A stretch of 34,076 nt of DNA from Candidatus Fermentibacteraceae bacterium (lineage in GTDB: Bacteria > Fermentibacterota > Fermentibacteria > Fermentibacterales > JCC-6): positions 1 to 34,076 of the forward strand of contig JAUVIS010000009.1 of NCBI GenBank assembly GCA_030592635.1, in the 5' to 3' direction. The notes under the pieces were generated by a model. That model was not told the DNA's origin, made no database searches, and worked only from the letters and a program-made list of their open reading frames with translations. Positions 1-9,733 of the stretch are shown here, piece after piece. Position 1 is the first letter of the stretch. Each line of letters starts with the position of its first letter. Made by a program: the position numbers and the translations under genes.

Positions 1-1
1 A

Positions 2-913
2 ATTCTTGACAGAGGAAACCTGCAGCTTGATCTCAGAGATCTGGGATTTCCTCAAGATGCCCTGAAGGCATTTCTTGCCGGTGTTAATTCTCCATTTGGA
101 ATCGTTCTTGTCACAGGGCCTACGGGCAGTGGCAAAACCACAACACTTTACTCTGCTCTGAGTTCTCTCAATACTCCCGCAGTTAATATTCATACTGCCG
201 AAGATCCGGTAGAGTACAATATTGATGGTCTTGTTCAAACACAGATTGATTTTTCCATGGGATACAATTTCGCCGCTGCTTTGAAGGCAATACTGAGGCA
301 GGATCCCAATATAATAATGGTGGGAGAGATCCGGGATTTTGAAACAGCCTCCATTGCCATAAAAGCAGCCTTGACAGGGCAGCTGGTTTTCTCCACAATA
401 CATACAAACGATGCTCCGGGCACGATCAACAGACTTATTGATATCGGTATCAAGCCTTTTCTTGTCGCCAGCGCGGTACGAACTATTATGGCTCAGAGGC
501 TTGTCAAGACAATTTGCACGAAGTGCAGCGAACCCTATACCTGGTCTGATGAAGAAATCTCCGAGGCGGGTATTGATCCTGCGGAAATGTCCGGTGTACA
601 GACCCGCAGGGGCGCGGGGTGCAGTAGATGCGGAGGGTCAGGCTACAAGGGCAGAAAAGGCATTTACGAAGTGATGACACTTAACAGAGAATTGAAGCAG
701 GCGGTAATCAACCGGGTTTCCGCCGCTGATCTGAGAATACTCGCGGTAAAGAACGGAATGCGCACGCTGAGGATGGATTCGGTAGCAAAATTGAAGCAGG
801 GAATAATTACTCTTGAGGAAGTAACAAGAAGAACTACCGATGACGAAGAAAATGTAAAAAATGCAGCGATGAATTACAGACTGGAGAAGCAGATCAGCTC
901 TATCTCGTCGTAG
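2..913 (+). CDS. pilB: Type IV pilus assembly ATPase PilB, C-terminal part (5' end outside the window)
   Basis: Frame open from position 2: ILDRGNLQLDLRDLGF...LVTGPTGSGKTTTLYSAL (Walker A), AEDPVEY, RQDPNIIMVGEIRDFETA, LVFSTIHTNDAPGTINRL, and tetracysteine CTKC...CSRCGGSGYKGRKGIYEV. Confidence 0.95.
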   Translation: MLDRGNLQLDLRDLGFPQDALKAFLAGVNSPFGIVLVTGPTGSGKTTTLYSALSSLNTPAVNIHTAEDPVEYNIDGLVQTQIDFSMGYNFAAALKAILRQDPNIIMVGEIRDFETASIAIKAALTGQLVFSTIHTNDAPGTINRLIDIGIKPFLVASAVRTIMAQRLVKTICTKCSEPYTWSDEEISEAGIDPAEMSGVQTRRGAGCSRCGGSGYKGRKGIYEVMTLNRELKQAVINRVSAADLRILAVKNGMRTLRMDSVAKLKQGIITLEEVTRRTTDDEENVKNAAMNYRLEKQISSISS

Positions 914-950
914 TATTATTCCGGGGCCAGGCCCCGATAAGGAGGGTAGT

Positions 951-2021
951 ATGAATATAAAAACGCTCCTGAAGGAGATGATGGAGAGAAGAGCCACAGA
1001 TCTTCATCTTACAGTTGGCGCTCCCCCCACCATAAGGATTGACGGGGATCTTACAAGAATGGAGTATGACCCTCTCACCCCGAATGAGACCCAGTCACTT
1101 GTTTACAGTCTCCTGAAGGATGATCAGAAGAAGCGGTTTGAGCTTGACAAGGAGCTGGACTTCGCTTTCGGCATCAAGGGTCTTTCAAGATTCCGGGCAA
1201 ATGTATTTACACAGAGGGGATGCGTGGCCAGTGCCATCCGGGTGATTCCTTACGAGATTATGGGTTTTGATGAGCTGGGGCTTCCTGATATTATTTCCCA
1301 GCTCGCTGACAAGAGACAGGGTCTGATTCTGGTAACCGGCCCTACAGGGTGCGGAAAATCAACAACACTGGCTTCAATTATCAGAAGAGTAAACGGCAAT
1401 CGTCGCTGTCACATTATCACAATTGAGGATCCGATTGAGTATGTACATCATCACGATAAAAGCATTGTGAATCAGCGGGAAATAGGCAGTGATACCCAAT
1501 CATTTGATATGGCTCTTAAATACCTTCTCCGCCAGGATCCGGATGTTGCCCTGATCGGTGAGATGCGCGATCTGGAAACAATGAAAGTGGCTCTCAACAT
1601 TGCCGAGACAGGTCACCTGACACTTGCCACGCTGCATACCAACTCCACTTACGAATCAATCAACAGAATTATTGATACATTTCCCGCAGCAAGCCAGGCG
1701 CAGGTTCGAAGCCAGCTGTCATTTGTTCTGCTGGGAGTACTTACTCAGCAGCTCATACCCCGTCAGAGGGGCAAAGGTCGGGCTCTTGCGGCAGAAGTTC
1801 TGATATGTACACCCGCTGTGAAGGCTGCCGTCAGAGACGACAAACTTCATCAGATCTACGGAATGATGCAGTCAGGGCAGAAGTATGGAATGCAGACTAT
1901 GAATCAGTCTCTTTACAGGCTATACTACAACAGGGAGATAACAAAGGATTCCGCACTGGAGCGGTCTGCTAATCCCATTGAGCTTGAACAGATGATGGTC
2001 ACAGGAAGAGACATTCTATAA
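951..2021 (+). CDS. pilT: Type IV pilus retraction ATPase PilT
   Basis: ATDLHLTVGAPP N-terminus, GPTGCGKSTTLASII Walker A, IEDPIEYVH, LRQDPDVALIGEMRDLETM, GHLTLATLHTNS; RBS ggagg upstream. Confidence 0.95.
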   Translation: MNIKTLLKEMMERRATDLHLTVGAPPTIRIDGDLTRMEYDPLTPNETQSLVYSLLKDDQKKRFELDKELDFAFGIKGLSRFRANVFTQRGCVASAIRVIPYEIMGFDELGLPDIISQLADKRQGLILVTGPTGCGKSTTLASIIRRVNGNRRCHIITIEDPIEYVHHHDKSIVNQREIGSDTQSFDMALKYLLRQDPDVALIGEMRDLETMKVALNIAETGHLTLATLHTNSTYESINRIIDTFPAASQAQVRSQLSFVLLGVLTQQLIPRQRGKGRALAAEVLICTPAVKAAVRDDKLHQIYGMMQSGQKYGMQTMNQSLYRLYYNREITKDSALERSANPIELEQMMVTGRDIL

Positions 2022-2031
2022 AGGGGGACTT

Positions 2032-3237
2032 ATGGGAGAATTTCAATGGACGGGAACTAACCGGCAGGGACGGACCTTGAATGGAACCATGGAGGCCAAA
2101 TCTCGTGCCGAAGTAAAAGAACTCCTTGAGAGTCGGGGTGTTACTGTTACCAAGGTCAAGGGCGGATTTGACATGTCCACCTTTGGAGTTATCGGCTCCG
2201 GTGTAAAAAGCAAGGAGCTTGCCACGTTTACCAGGCAGTTCAGCGTTATGATCAACGCGGGTCTTCCCCTGGTTGGGTGTCTTCAGATCCTCGGCAGACA
2301 GCAGGATAACAAGGTATTCAAGAACATCATTCTCGAAGTCACGAGCGATGTGGAAAAAGGCGGCACGCTGGCAGAGTCTCTGGGCAGCCACAAGAAGGTG
2401 TTCAGTGAGCTTTATGTGAACATGGTCGCCGCCGGAGAGCAGGGCGGAATTCTTGATACTATTCTTCTCCGCCTGGCTGACTATCTGGAGGACGCGGCAT
2501 CGCTGCAGTCCAAAATAAAGAGCGCAATGATGTATCCTGTTGTTGTTCTTGTTGTTGTTCTAGTTGCCACGCTGGCAATGCTTCTTTTTGTTATCCCTAT
2601 TTTCCAGACAATGTTTGAGGATATGGGCGGCGAGCTTCCGGCTATGACCCAGATGGTTGTGGACATGTCTGAATTTGTTCAGAACTATGTTGTATTCATA
2701 CTCCTGGGAATCGGTGCCATCATCTTTGGATACAATGCCTACTACAAGACGAAAAGCGGTGAGAGGGTAATTGATACCATAAAGTTATCGCTCCCTGTTT
2801 TCGGACCGATCAACAGAAAAATGTCAATTGCCAGGTTTACAAGAACTCTGGGAACACTTACAGCATCGGGTGTCGCAATTCTTGACGGACTGAATATCAC
2901 AGCCAAGACCTCGGGCAACAGGGTTATCAGTGATGCTATCATGAAGGCAAGGGTGAGTATCTCCGGTGGAGAGAATATCGCCGGTCCCCTTGAAGCTTCG
3001 GGTGTGTTTCCAACCATGGTTACACAGATGATTTCCGTGGGTGAGGAAACAGGCGGTCTGGACGAGATGCTTGTTAAGGTGGCAGACTTCTATGATGAAG
3101 AAGTTAATGTGCTTGTCGACGGTATGGCATCCACAATTGAGCCTCTCATGATCGTCTTTCTGGGCGGATTTGTGGGGTTCCTTGTTGTGGCCATGTACCT
3201 TCCGATCTTCGACATGATTCAGCAGGTGGGTGGGTAA
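2032..3237 (+). CDS. pilC: Type IV pilus inner-membrane platform protein PilC (GspF family)
   Basis: FTRQFSVMINAGLPLVGCLQILGRQ, SLGSHKKVFSELYVNMVAAGEQGGILDTIL, repeated GspF domain and TM segments; located after pilT. Confidence 0.95.
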   Translation: MGEFQWTGTNRQGRTLNGTMEAKSRAEVKELLESRGVTVTKVKGGFDMSTFGVIGSGVKSKELATFTRQFSVMINAGLPLVGCLQILGRQQDNKVFKNIILEVTSDVEKGGTLAESLGSHKKVFSELYVNMVAAGEQGGILDTILLRLADYLEDAASLQSKIKSAMMYPVVVLVVVLVATLAMLLFVIPIFQTMFEDMGGELPAMTQMVVDMSEFVQNYVVFILLGIGAIIFGYNAYYKTKSGERVIDTIKLSLPVFGPINRKMSIARFTRTLGTLTASGVAILDGLNITAKTSGNRVISDAIMKARVSISGGENIAGPLEASGVFPTMVTQMISVGEETGGLDEMLVKVADFYDEEVNVLVDGMASTIEPLMIVFLGGFVGFLVVAMYLPIFDMIQQVGG

Positions 3238-4858
3238 CACGAGCCAACCAGTGCTTATCAGCGGAGGGCGCCGTACCTGGCTTCAGGTAGGGCGTCTTTC
3301 CGTTCTGGGGATGCTTACTCTCACAGGAATTTTCGTAATGGATCAGCAGGATCTGACTGCTGTCTATCTGGTTGTGGCCGTCGCGGCGCTTCTTACCTCA
3401 GCGATTACAAATATCATCATGAAGCGGAATCCTGAAAGCCTGAAACCCTACTGGTTCCTTCTCTATGTTGATGCCCTTCTTCTGAGCACCGTTATCTATG
3501 TCAGCGGGGGGATTGACGGACCATTCACCCCGTTTCTTCTGGTTCATGTACTGGCTTACGGTTTCTATCTCGGTGTTTCCGGCGGATTCAGCGCAGCAGC
3601 AGCAGATGTTGTTCTGGCCACAGGCTTCACTGTTATCGCTCTTAATGTACCCGGACCTAAAACTACCCTGAGTCCACTGCTCGCAACACTGATTCAGACC
3701 GGGCAGCTGAAACTTTCAACCACATACATTGCTTTGAGAATATTCATTTACGGTCTTTTGCTCGTTGCTTCCGGTATCGCGTCAGGAATGCTTGCCCAGT
3801 CACTCTACACAGAGAGCGGTCATCTCCAGAGAGTATTGAATAATCTGGCTGAACTCAGAGCAAGAAGCAGACACATTCTGGACAGTCTCCATGACGGAGT
3901 TGTTGTGGTTGATTTGAACGGTGATCTTATCAGTATTAATCCAGCTGCAACAGAGCTTCTCGGAACTGACAAACCCATGCATGAGTCACAGATTGGCGAG
4001 ATAGTACGAAGCTTCCTGAAAAACAGAGACTTTCCCCCCGGAATTGACATCGTGGTGGAAGAAAAAGTAATTGAGTGCAGATTCAACCAGTACGGTGACA
4101 CCGACGGAGCAATTATCATTCTGACAGATACGACTGAACTCCGGAATTCCCAGGCAGCTCTGGAGGAGCGGGACAAACTCTCTCTTATCGGCAGGCTGAG
4201 CGCTACTATGGCTCATGAGATCAGAAATCCCCTTGCGTCAATGAGCGGTGCTGCCCAGATTCTCGCCACAGGCAATCTTGACAGAGAAAAAGCAGAGAAA
4301 ATGGCACTGCTTATTGAAAAGCAGTCCCTGCGGGTATCAGAGCTTATTGAGGGTTATCTTTCTCTTTCCCGGAACAGTTCGGATTTTCCGTTTACCATTG
4401 TTAATGTCAATGATGTGGTGATGGACAGCGTTGAAGGCGCTATGCACGGCTTTGCGGGTGGGGTCTCGCTTGAGATACTCAGGTCGGAGGAGAACCCTTT
4501 GGTACTGGGCAGCAGAGTAAGGCTGGGTCAGGTTCTTCTTAATCTGATGAGAAATTCTGTTGAAGCTCTCAGCGGGATATCAGAGCCGGTAATAGCCATT
4601 GAAGTCATCGTTACCGATAACGGCAGATCTGTATGTATTACAGTAAAAGACAACGGACAAGGTATACCCGAGGACTTTATTCAGGAAATCTGGGAACCTT
4701 TTAAAACATCAAGGCGGGAGGGAACCGGGCTCGGCCTCTATATTGTCAGTAAGATTTTAAAGGAGCACAACGGTACTATTGAAGTGGAGAATACCGTCCC
4801 GGGCGGTGCCCTTTTCAGAATAAAGCTTCCCGGAGCAGGAGAGGACGCTCATGGATAG
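3230..4858 (+). CDS. pilS: Membrane sensor histidine kinase, PilS-like
   Basis: N-terminal TM segments, PAS-like region, H-box LSATMAHEIRNPLASMSGAAQIL, N-box LMRNSVEAL, DNGQGIPEDF, GTGLGLYIVSKI; GTG start overlaps the pilC stop. Confidence 0.88.
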   Translation: MGNTSQPVLISGGRRTWLQVGRLSVLGMLTLTGIFVMDQQDLTAVYLVVAVAALLTSAITNIIMKRNPESLKPYWFLLYVDALLLSTVIYVSGGIDGPFTPFLLVHVLAYGFYLGVSGGFSAAAADVVLATGFTVIALNVPGPKTTLSPLLATLIQTGQLKLSTTYIALRIFIYGLLLVASGIASGMLAQSLYTESGHLQRVLNNLAELRARSRHILDSLHDGVVVVDLNGDLISINPAATELLGTDKPMHESQIGEIVRSFLKNRDFPPGIDIVVEEKVIECRFNQYGDTDGAIIILTDTTELRNSQAALEERDKLSLIGRLSATMAHEIRNPLASMSGAAQILATGNLDREKAEKMALLIEKQSLRVSELIEGYLSLSRNSSDFPFTIVNVNDVVMDSVEGAMHGFAGGVSLEILRSEENPLVLGSRVRLGQVLLNLMRNSVEALSGISEPVIAIEVIVTDNGRSVCITVKDNGQGIPEDFIQEIWEPFKTSRREGTGLGLYIVSKILKEHNGTIEVENTVPGGALFRIKLPGAGEDAHG

Positions 4859-6272
4859 GAAGAATCTTTCAATACTGCTTGTGGATGATGAAGAGTCCAT
4901 GGTGGAATGGCTCAGCATTCTGCTGGAGCAGAATGGCTACAGTGTTACGAGTTTTTCACATCCGGAAGCCGCATTCAAGTGGAGTGAACAGAATCCGGTT
5001 CATGTACTGATCTCAGACATCAAGATGCCGGCTATGAGCGGATTGGAGCTTTTCGCGAGAATGCAGGAGATTCATCCTGATGTGGCTGGAATCTTCATGA
5101 CCGCCTTTTCGAGTGTGGATACGGCGGTAAAAGCTGTAAGACAGGGTGCTTCCGACTATCTCCTTAAACCTTTCAAGACAGATCAGATGCTGGCCGCGAT
5201 TGAAAAAGCGGTTCGAGTAAAGAACATCACCGCAGAGAACCGGGCTCTTAAACAGAAACTCAGCAAAGAATACAATTTTCAGGGCATTATAGGGCGGTCA
5301 CAGCCGATCATCAAGCTTCTAGAAATGGTAAGAAAAGTTGCAGACCAGCCCAGTACTGTACTTATCTCCGGAGAGAGCGGTACAGGTAAAGAACTTATCG
5401 CAAAGGCAATTCACAACAACAGTATAAGAGAAGACGACCCTTTTATAGGAATCAACTGCGGCAGTCTTTCTCCGAATCTTCTCGAGAGCGAACTGTTCGG
5501 TCACAAAAAGGGTTCTTTCACTGGAGCATACAGAGACAAAGAAGGACTGATGATTGCGGCGGGCAGGGGTACACTTTTTCTTGATGAGATTGGTGAATTG
5601 AACAAGGATCTCCAGGTTAAGCTTCTTAGAGCAATACAGGAGCGGCAGATCCGCCCTGTGGGGGATACAACAACAAAACCCTTCAAGGCCAGGTTAATCT
5701 GCGCCACAAACAGGAATCTTGAGGAAATGGTTCAGGAAGGTTCTTTCCGCAATGACCTTTACTACAGACTGAATGTTCTTCCTCTTCATGTACCGCCCCT
5801 CCGGGAGCGGAGAGAAGACATTCCCCTTCTTGTCAAAAACTTTTTGAGCAACGGGAGTTACGCCGGGAAAGAGCTTTCGAAAGAATCTCTTGAGATATTC
5901 ACAGAGTACAGCTGGCCCGGCAATGTAAGAGAGCTTCAGAACATTATCGAGAGAGTCTGCGTACTGTCAGGCAGCAACACAGTAGAGGCGGATGAACTTC
6001 CCGGTTGTCTCACTGACAAGGCTCCTCAAGAGGGTCTGCCGTCTTTTCCGGAGAGTACGGAGACAGGCAGGGAGCTAGCCCTCCTCACGCTCGCTGAGAT
6101 AGAAAAAGCATGGACCTACTACATTCTGGAGAAGAAAGCGGGAGGAGAAAAAAGAACAGCCTCAAGAATCCTGGGCATTAATGAAAGTACTCTCCATCGC
6201 CGCCTTGAAAAATACAGGAAGGAGGACAAGCGTCTTGCAGAACGCCATACGGAAAGAAAGATCGACCCGTAA
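4851..6272 (+). CDS. pilR: Sigma-54-dependent response regulator, PilR-like (NtrC family)
   Basis: REC domain (LLVDDEESM, DIKMPAMSG), AAA+ domain GESGTGKELIAKAIH, ELFGHKKGSFTGA (GAFTGA loop as GSFTGA), Fis-type HTH TASRILGINESTLHRRLEKY. Confidence 0.92.
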   Translation: MDRKNLSILLVDDEESMVEWLSILLEQNGYSVTSFSHPEAAFKWSEQNPVHVLISDIKMPAMSGLELFARMQEIHPDVAGIFMTAFSSVDTAVKAVRQGASDYLLKPFKTDQMLAAIEKAVRVKNITAENRALKQKLSKEYNFQGIIGRSQPIIKLLEMVRKVADQPSTVLISGESGTGKELIAKAIHNNSIREDDPFIGINCGSLSPNLLESELFGHKKGSFTGAYRDKEGLMIAAGRGTLFLDEIGELNKDLQVKLLRAIQERQIRPVGDTTTKPFKARLICATNRNLEEMVQEGSFRNDLYYRLNVLPLHVPPLRERREDIPLLVKNFLSNGSYAGKELSKESLEIFTEYSWPGNVRELQNIIERVCVLSGSNTVEADELPGCLTDKAPQEGLPSFPESTETGRELALLTLAEIEKAWTYYILEKKAGGEKRTASRILGINESTLHRRLEKYRKEDKRLAERHTERKIDP

Positions 6273-6319
6273 TCCAGAATTTAGTAGGCAGCAGAACAAG
6301 TAATAAAGGTATTTGGATT

Positions 6320-6335
6320 TGGCAGACATTATGCT
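6320..6335 (+). promoter_or_regulatory. Predicted sigma-54 (-24/-12) promoter of pilA
   Basis: TGGCAGACATTATGCT against consensus TGGCACGNNNNTTGCA: GG and GC exactly 12 nt apart; ~49 bp upstream of the pilA ATG and directly downstream of a sigma-54 activator gene. Confidence 0.75.
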
Positions 6336-6383
6336 TATAGTAACGGTGAGTGACTGACCCCGTTCTCTTGAAAGGAGAATACG

Positions 6384-6734
6384 ATGAAGAAAGGTTTCAC
6401 CCTCATTGAGTTGATGATCGTTGTGGTGATCATCGGTATCCTGGCGGCAATCGCCATTCCCAAGTTCAGTGATGTTGCTGAAAGTGCCAAGAGAAACGCC
6501 TGTCGCGCCAACATGCGTACCATCGCAAGTCAGGAAGCCATCTTTCAGGCAGGCAGCATGAACAATGTGTACGGAACCCTTACGGAAATTGGAATGGAAG
6601 AGGTAAGATGCCCGAGCGATCAGGCAAACTCCTACACAGGCATGACCTCACTTAACCTGACCATTATCTGTGGTTATGCAACAAGTCATGGCAGCATTGA
6701 CGAAGGTGTTCCAAGCTGGCACGATAACACCTGA
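6384..6734 (+). CDS. pilA: Type IV (pseudo)pilin, major pilin candidate
   Basis: Class III signal MKKG|FTLIELMIVVVIIGILAAIAIPKF; RBS aaaggag; position after pilR. Confidence 0.88.
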   Translation: MKKGFTLIELMIVVVIIGILAAIAIPKFSDVAESAKRNACRANMRTIASQEAIFQAGSMNNVYGTLTEIGMEEVRCPSDQANSYTGMTSLNLTIICGYATSHGSIDEGVPSWHDNT

Positions 6735-6753
6735 CCGGCGGGTTACCAGTTTT

Positions 6754-6782
6754 ACGAAGGGGTGGCACCGCCACCCCTTCGT
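6754..6782. terminator. Perfect 13-bp stem-loop between convergent genes, likely terminator/insulator
   Basis: ACGAAGGGGTGGC-acc-GCCACCCCTTCGT between the pilA stop and the stop of the minus-strand gene; lacks a clear U-tract. Confidence 0.55.
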
Positions 6783-8635
6783 CATATACCGGGGGAGTTG
6801 TACCGGCAGACCATGTAGCCTTCGTAAACTGATGCCACCGGTTCAAGAATGTCATTCCGCCCGATGCGGTCAAGAATTGCCAGTCTGTTCTCCATTTGCA
6901 GTACGCATGGATTCGTTCTGAAGAAAGTCACATAATCTATTCCCAGTTCATCAAGGATCGCGCATTCCTCTTCAAGAGTATTTTCAAGGTACAGAGGTTG
7001 TGTAGCCGGGTGTCTCCAGCCGACATAAATCTCGTGGTCGTAGAAATACCTCTTTTCCTGATGAAGTGAAAGAATTCTGCTTTCATCGGGAAGAGCGCTG
7101 TTCATCCACATGTAAGTCATGCCCTCCGGAGTTGATATTCTGTATCTGTAAGCAGATTCTGTATCCCAGTTGCCAGTTAATACAGACATGGAAACAACAT
7201 ATCTGTACGAAGCGGGCAGTGAAACTCTCGCTGATATTATAAACCCGGGAACTACAAAGGATATTACACACACGGCAGAAAGGAAGACAGAGCTGAATAT
7301 TTTTCTGGACTGCATTATGCTGACGGCCAGAAGAGCGGTGAAAGGATAGATCAGGATTGAGTACTTGGCTCCCCACCAGGGCGGCCAGAGAACGATTATC
7401 GCCACAATGAAATATGCCGCGAGGGGCACAAAAATAAACCAGCTGCGGTCTTTTCGGAGAAAAGCGACTCCCAGTCCGCCCAGCAGCAGAAGAAGAATAC
7501 CCTCCATGCTGGTCATGAAAATGCCGATGTGTTTTGCGACAGAATAGTTTTTACTGGCGTAAATTTCAGAATCCCTATCATTGACAAGGGTTATTTCCTC
7601 CGGTTCAGGCGATAACCTCCACTCGTCCTTAACTGTGGGAGAAAACTGGTATACCGGGTAAGACGGGCTTCCGGTGTGTATCATGGTTCGAGCGGCGAAG
7701 ATCAGGGGAACAATTGAAATGCACAAAAGCGAGATCAGTCTCACTTTTCTTGAGGAGATGAAGAACTGATGTCCTTTGTAGAGCATGAAGGGCAGTACAA
7801 TGAGCAGAGCTGTCTGCTTGGTCGCGAGGGCAAGACCCATGAAAAACCATGATGTGTACTGTTTCAATGATTTGTCATTCAGCTCCCGTACAGAAGAAGC
7901 CAGCGCCAGTGTACAGAACAGAATGGCGGCTGTATCAGTTTTTGCGAGTGAGCACCAGTAGTAGAGCATCGAACAGAGAAGTACGATAGCTGCCAGCGGA
8001 ATCCGGTACTTATTTTTAATTAAGATTATCTGCATTCCTCTGAAAAGAGTGACAAACAGCAGTGTCATCTGAAAGACCTGTAGAATACTGAGCTGATCCA
8101 TTCTGTCGAAGGATAATGAAGCAGGCCAGACAGCCATCATCTCATAGGTCAGAGGAAAGCCGGAGAATGTCGTTTCTTCAAGCCAGTAAATTCCGCCGTT
8201 GTTCAGCCATCTGTCAGGCTGGACAGCGTATGTTATCAGAGGATCATCGAAAGTAAGATTGGGCATGGACGCATAGGTGAGATTTATTGTGATTACGGCC
8301 AGCAATGCCACTGCGCCCGCAAGCTGAAGAACTGACGGTTTACCGGATCTGTTTGTGTTTTTTACTTTCTGCACCAGCAGAAGCATTCCCGGAACGGCGA
8401 AGAGCAGCAGCAGAACGGGAGTTACTGTTCTGTTCATCACTCCGAAAAGAGAGAGCGGAATTTCAAGGAGAATGAGCAGCAGAATGCCGGTGATTTCCCT
8501 GGGGAGTAGAGGGAGAAGCTTCTTTATCCCGGTGTATTTCTCCGCGATAAAACCCGCTCCGTAGAATGCGCACCACACAACAAGGACTCTTATGACTGTC
8601 TGCGCGAATGACAGGGGGTTCATCCAGTCAAGCAT
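6782..8635 (-). CDS. Multi-pass membrane protein, putative GT-C type glycosyltransferase
   Basis: 617 aa with many hydrophobic helices (IIVLWPPWWGAKYSILIYPFTALLAV, GLALATKQTALLIVLPFMLYKG); RBS gaggag before the ATG. Family call rests on overall composition only. Confidence 0.55.
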   Translation of the reverse strand: MLDWMNPLSFAQTVIRVLVVWCAFYGAGFIAEKYTGIKKLLPLLPREITGILLLILLEIPLSLFGVMNRTVTPVLLLLFAVPGMLLLVQKVKNTNRSGKPSVLQLAGAVALLAVITINLTYASMPNLTFDDPLITYAVQPDRWLNNGGIYWLEETTFSGFPLTYEMMAVWPASLSFDRMDQLSILQVFQMTLLFVTLFRGMQIILIKNKYRIPLAAIVLLCSMLYYWCSLAKTDTAAILFCTLALASSVRELNDKSLKQYTSWFFMGLALATKQTALLIVLPFMLYKGHQFFISSRKVRLISLLCISIVPLIFAARTMIHTGSPSYPVYQFSPTVKDEWRLSPEPEEITLVNDRDSEIYASKNYSVAKHIGIFMTSMEGILLLLLGGLGVAFLRKDRSWFIFVPLAAYFIVAIIVLWPPWWGAKYSILIYPFTALLAVSIMQSRKIFSSVFLSAVCVISFVVPGFIISARVSLPASYRYVVSMSVLTGNWDTESAYRYRISTPEGMTYMWMNSALPDESRILSLHQEKRYFYDHEIYVGWRHPATQPLYLENTLEEECAILDELGIDYVTFFRTNPCVLQMENRLAILDRIGRNDILEPVASVYEGYMVCRYNSPGI

Positions 8636-8650
8636 CTGCTCTCCTCAGGA

Positions 8651-9574
8651 TTATGGGAAGTCAAAACCGAAATCCAGGTTAAAGTCACTCAGAATGAAAG
8701 CGCCGGTAAGGCTGTCAACAGCATCCGCCGAGAAAGTTCTGCCGTTCTCATCCGTGAGAACTACAAAGTCGATGGGGATATTATGACGGATATATACCCT
8801 GTCCCATGTGTTCAAAGGAGAGGAAGAACAGTCCAGGCCGTCCAGCAGAAAGCCATCAGAAGAAAATGCCTCAATCAGGACTATTTTACCCAGAGTGATG
8901 GAATTTACCACCCGGGAACCCGCGTGTGAATCCGAGTAACCGATTTCATCTCCACTGCTGAAGAACATTGGGGGTGTTATCTGATAAATACTGTCGGGAT
9001 AGGAAGTTGAAGAGGCTAAAGGAGTTGAAATGTTACCATCGGCATCAAAAGCTGTTACCTGTACTGAAGTGCCGGAATCAAGCCAGATCCGAAGGACTTC
9101 ATCGGGAAGAAGAACATTTCTTCGAAGAAGATTTATACCTGACAGCGAGTTATCGGACAGGAAAACTGCGGTGATCTGTACATCAGTGGAATTTCCGATG
9201 GCAACAGGATGGTCTCCGTAGATTCTCTCAAATACTCCGCCGAATTCCTTTCGGGCAAGGGTAATACTGATGGTATCAGCGTTTGTCGAGGCGGGATATC
9301 CAGTCAGACGGTAGATTGAGCCGTTCTCCGCCTCAAAGATCAACTTTCTCATGTAGACAAAGGGTACACTGACAGAAACGGTCTCTCCCGGCAGCAGTGG
9401 ATACTCAAGGTATGCCGTATGAAGAATATTTGAGCCCGGAATCAGGTAGTACACGCCGGTAATAGAATTGCCATCCAGCAGGTTTTCGATCGGAACATCA
9501 ACGCTGTCAGGATGGGTGAAGATGTGAAGAGTGCACATCAGATACAGGAAAGCAGAAAGCACAAAAACCTCCAT
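8651..9574 (-). CDS. Secreted protein with three degenerate ~90-aa repeats, possible distant relative of the 13-17 kb repeat domain
   Basis: Hydrophobic N-terminus; three units (VPIENLLDGNSITGVYYL..LLPGETVSVSV..AENGSIYRL; IGNSTDVQITAVFLS..LLPDEVLRIWL..FDADGNIST; VVNSITLGKIVLIEAFS..LTDENGRTFS). Confidence 0.55.
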   Translation of the reverse strand: MEVFVLSAFLYLMCTLHIFTHPDSVDVPIENLLDGNSITGVYYLIPGSNILHTAYLEYPLLPGETVSVSVPFVYMRKLIFEAENGSIYRLTGYPASTNADTISITLARKEFGGVFERIYGDHPVAIGNSTDVQITAVFLSDNSLSGINLLRRNVLLPDEVLRIWLDSGTSVQVTAFDADGNISTPLASSTSYPDSIYQITPPMFFSSGDEIGYSDSHAGSRVVNSITLGKIVLIEAFSSDGFLLDGLDCSSSPLNTWDRVYIRHNIPIDFVVLTDENGRTFSADAVDSLTGAFILSDFNLDFGFDFP

Positions 9575-9733
9575 TGCTGTTTTCAGTCGATACGCTGACT
9601 ATACACAGACGAAAGAACTGTGGAAAGACGCACACAGTCAGAATATCTCAGTATGTTTTTCTCTCCTTGCCCGGAAGATACAGGGAAATGTATATTGACA
9701 GGCTTCAGGCGGGATTTGTCGTGCACACACATC

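Noticed and set aside
2824-3240. 138-aa minus-strand ORF rich in His/Cys
   Set aside because: Antisense to pilC; composition reflects the opposite-strand reading of the pilC codons.
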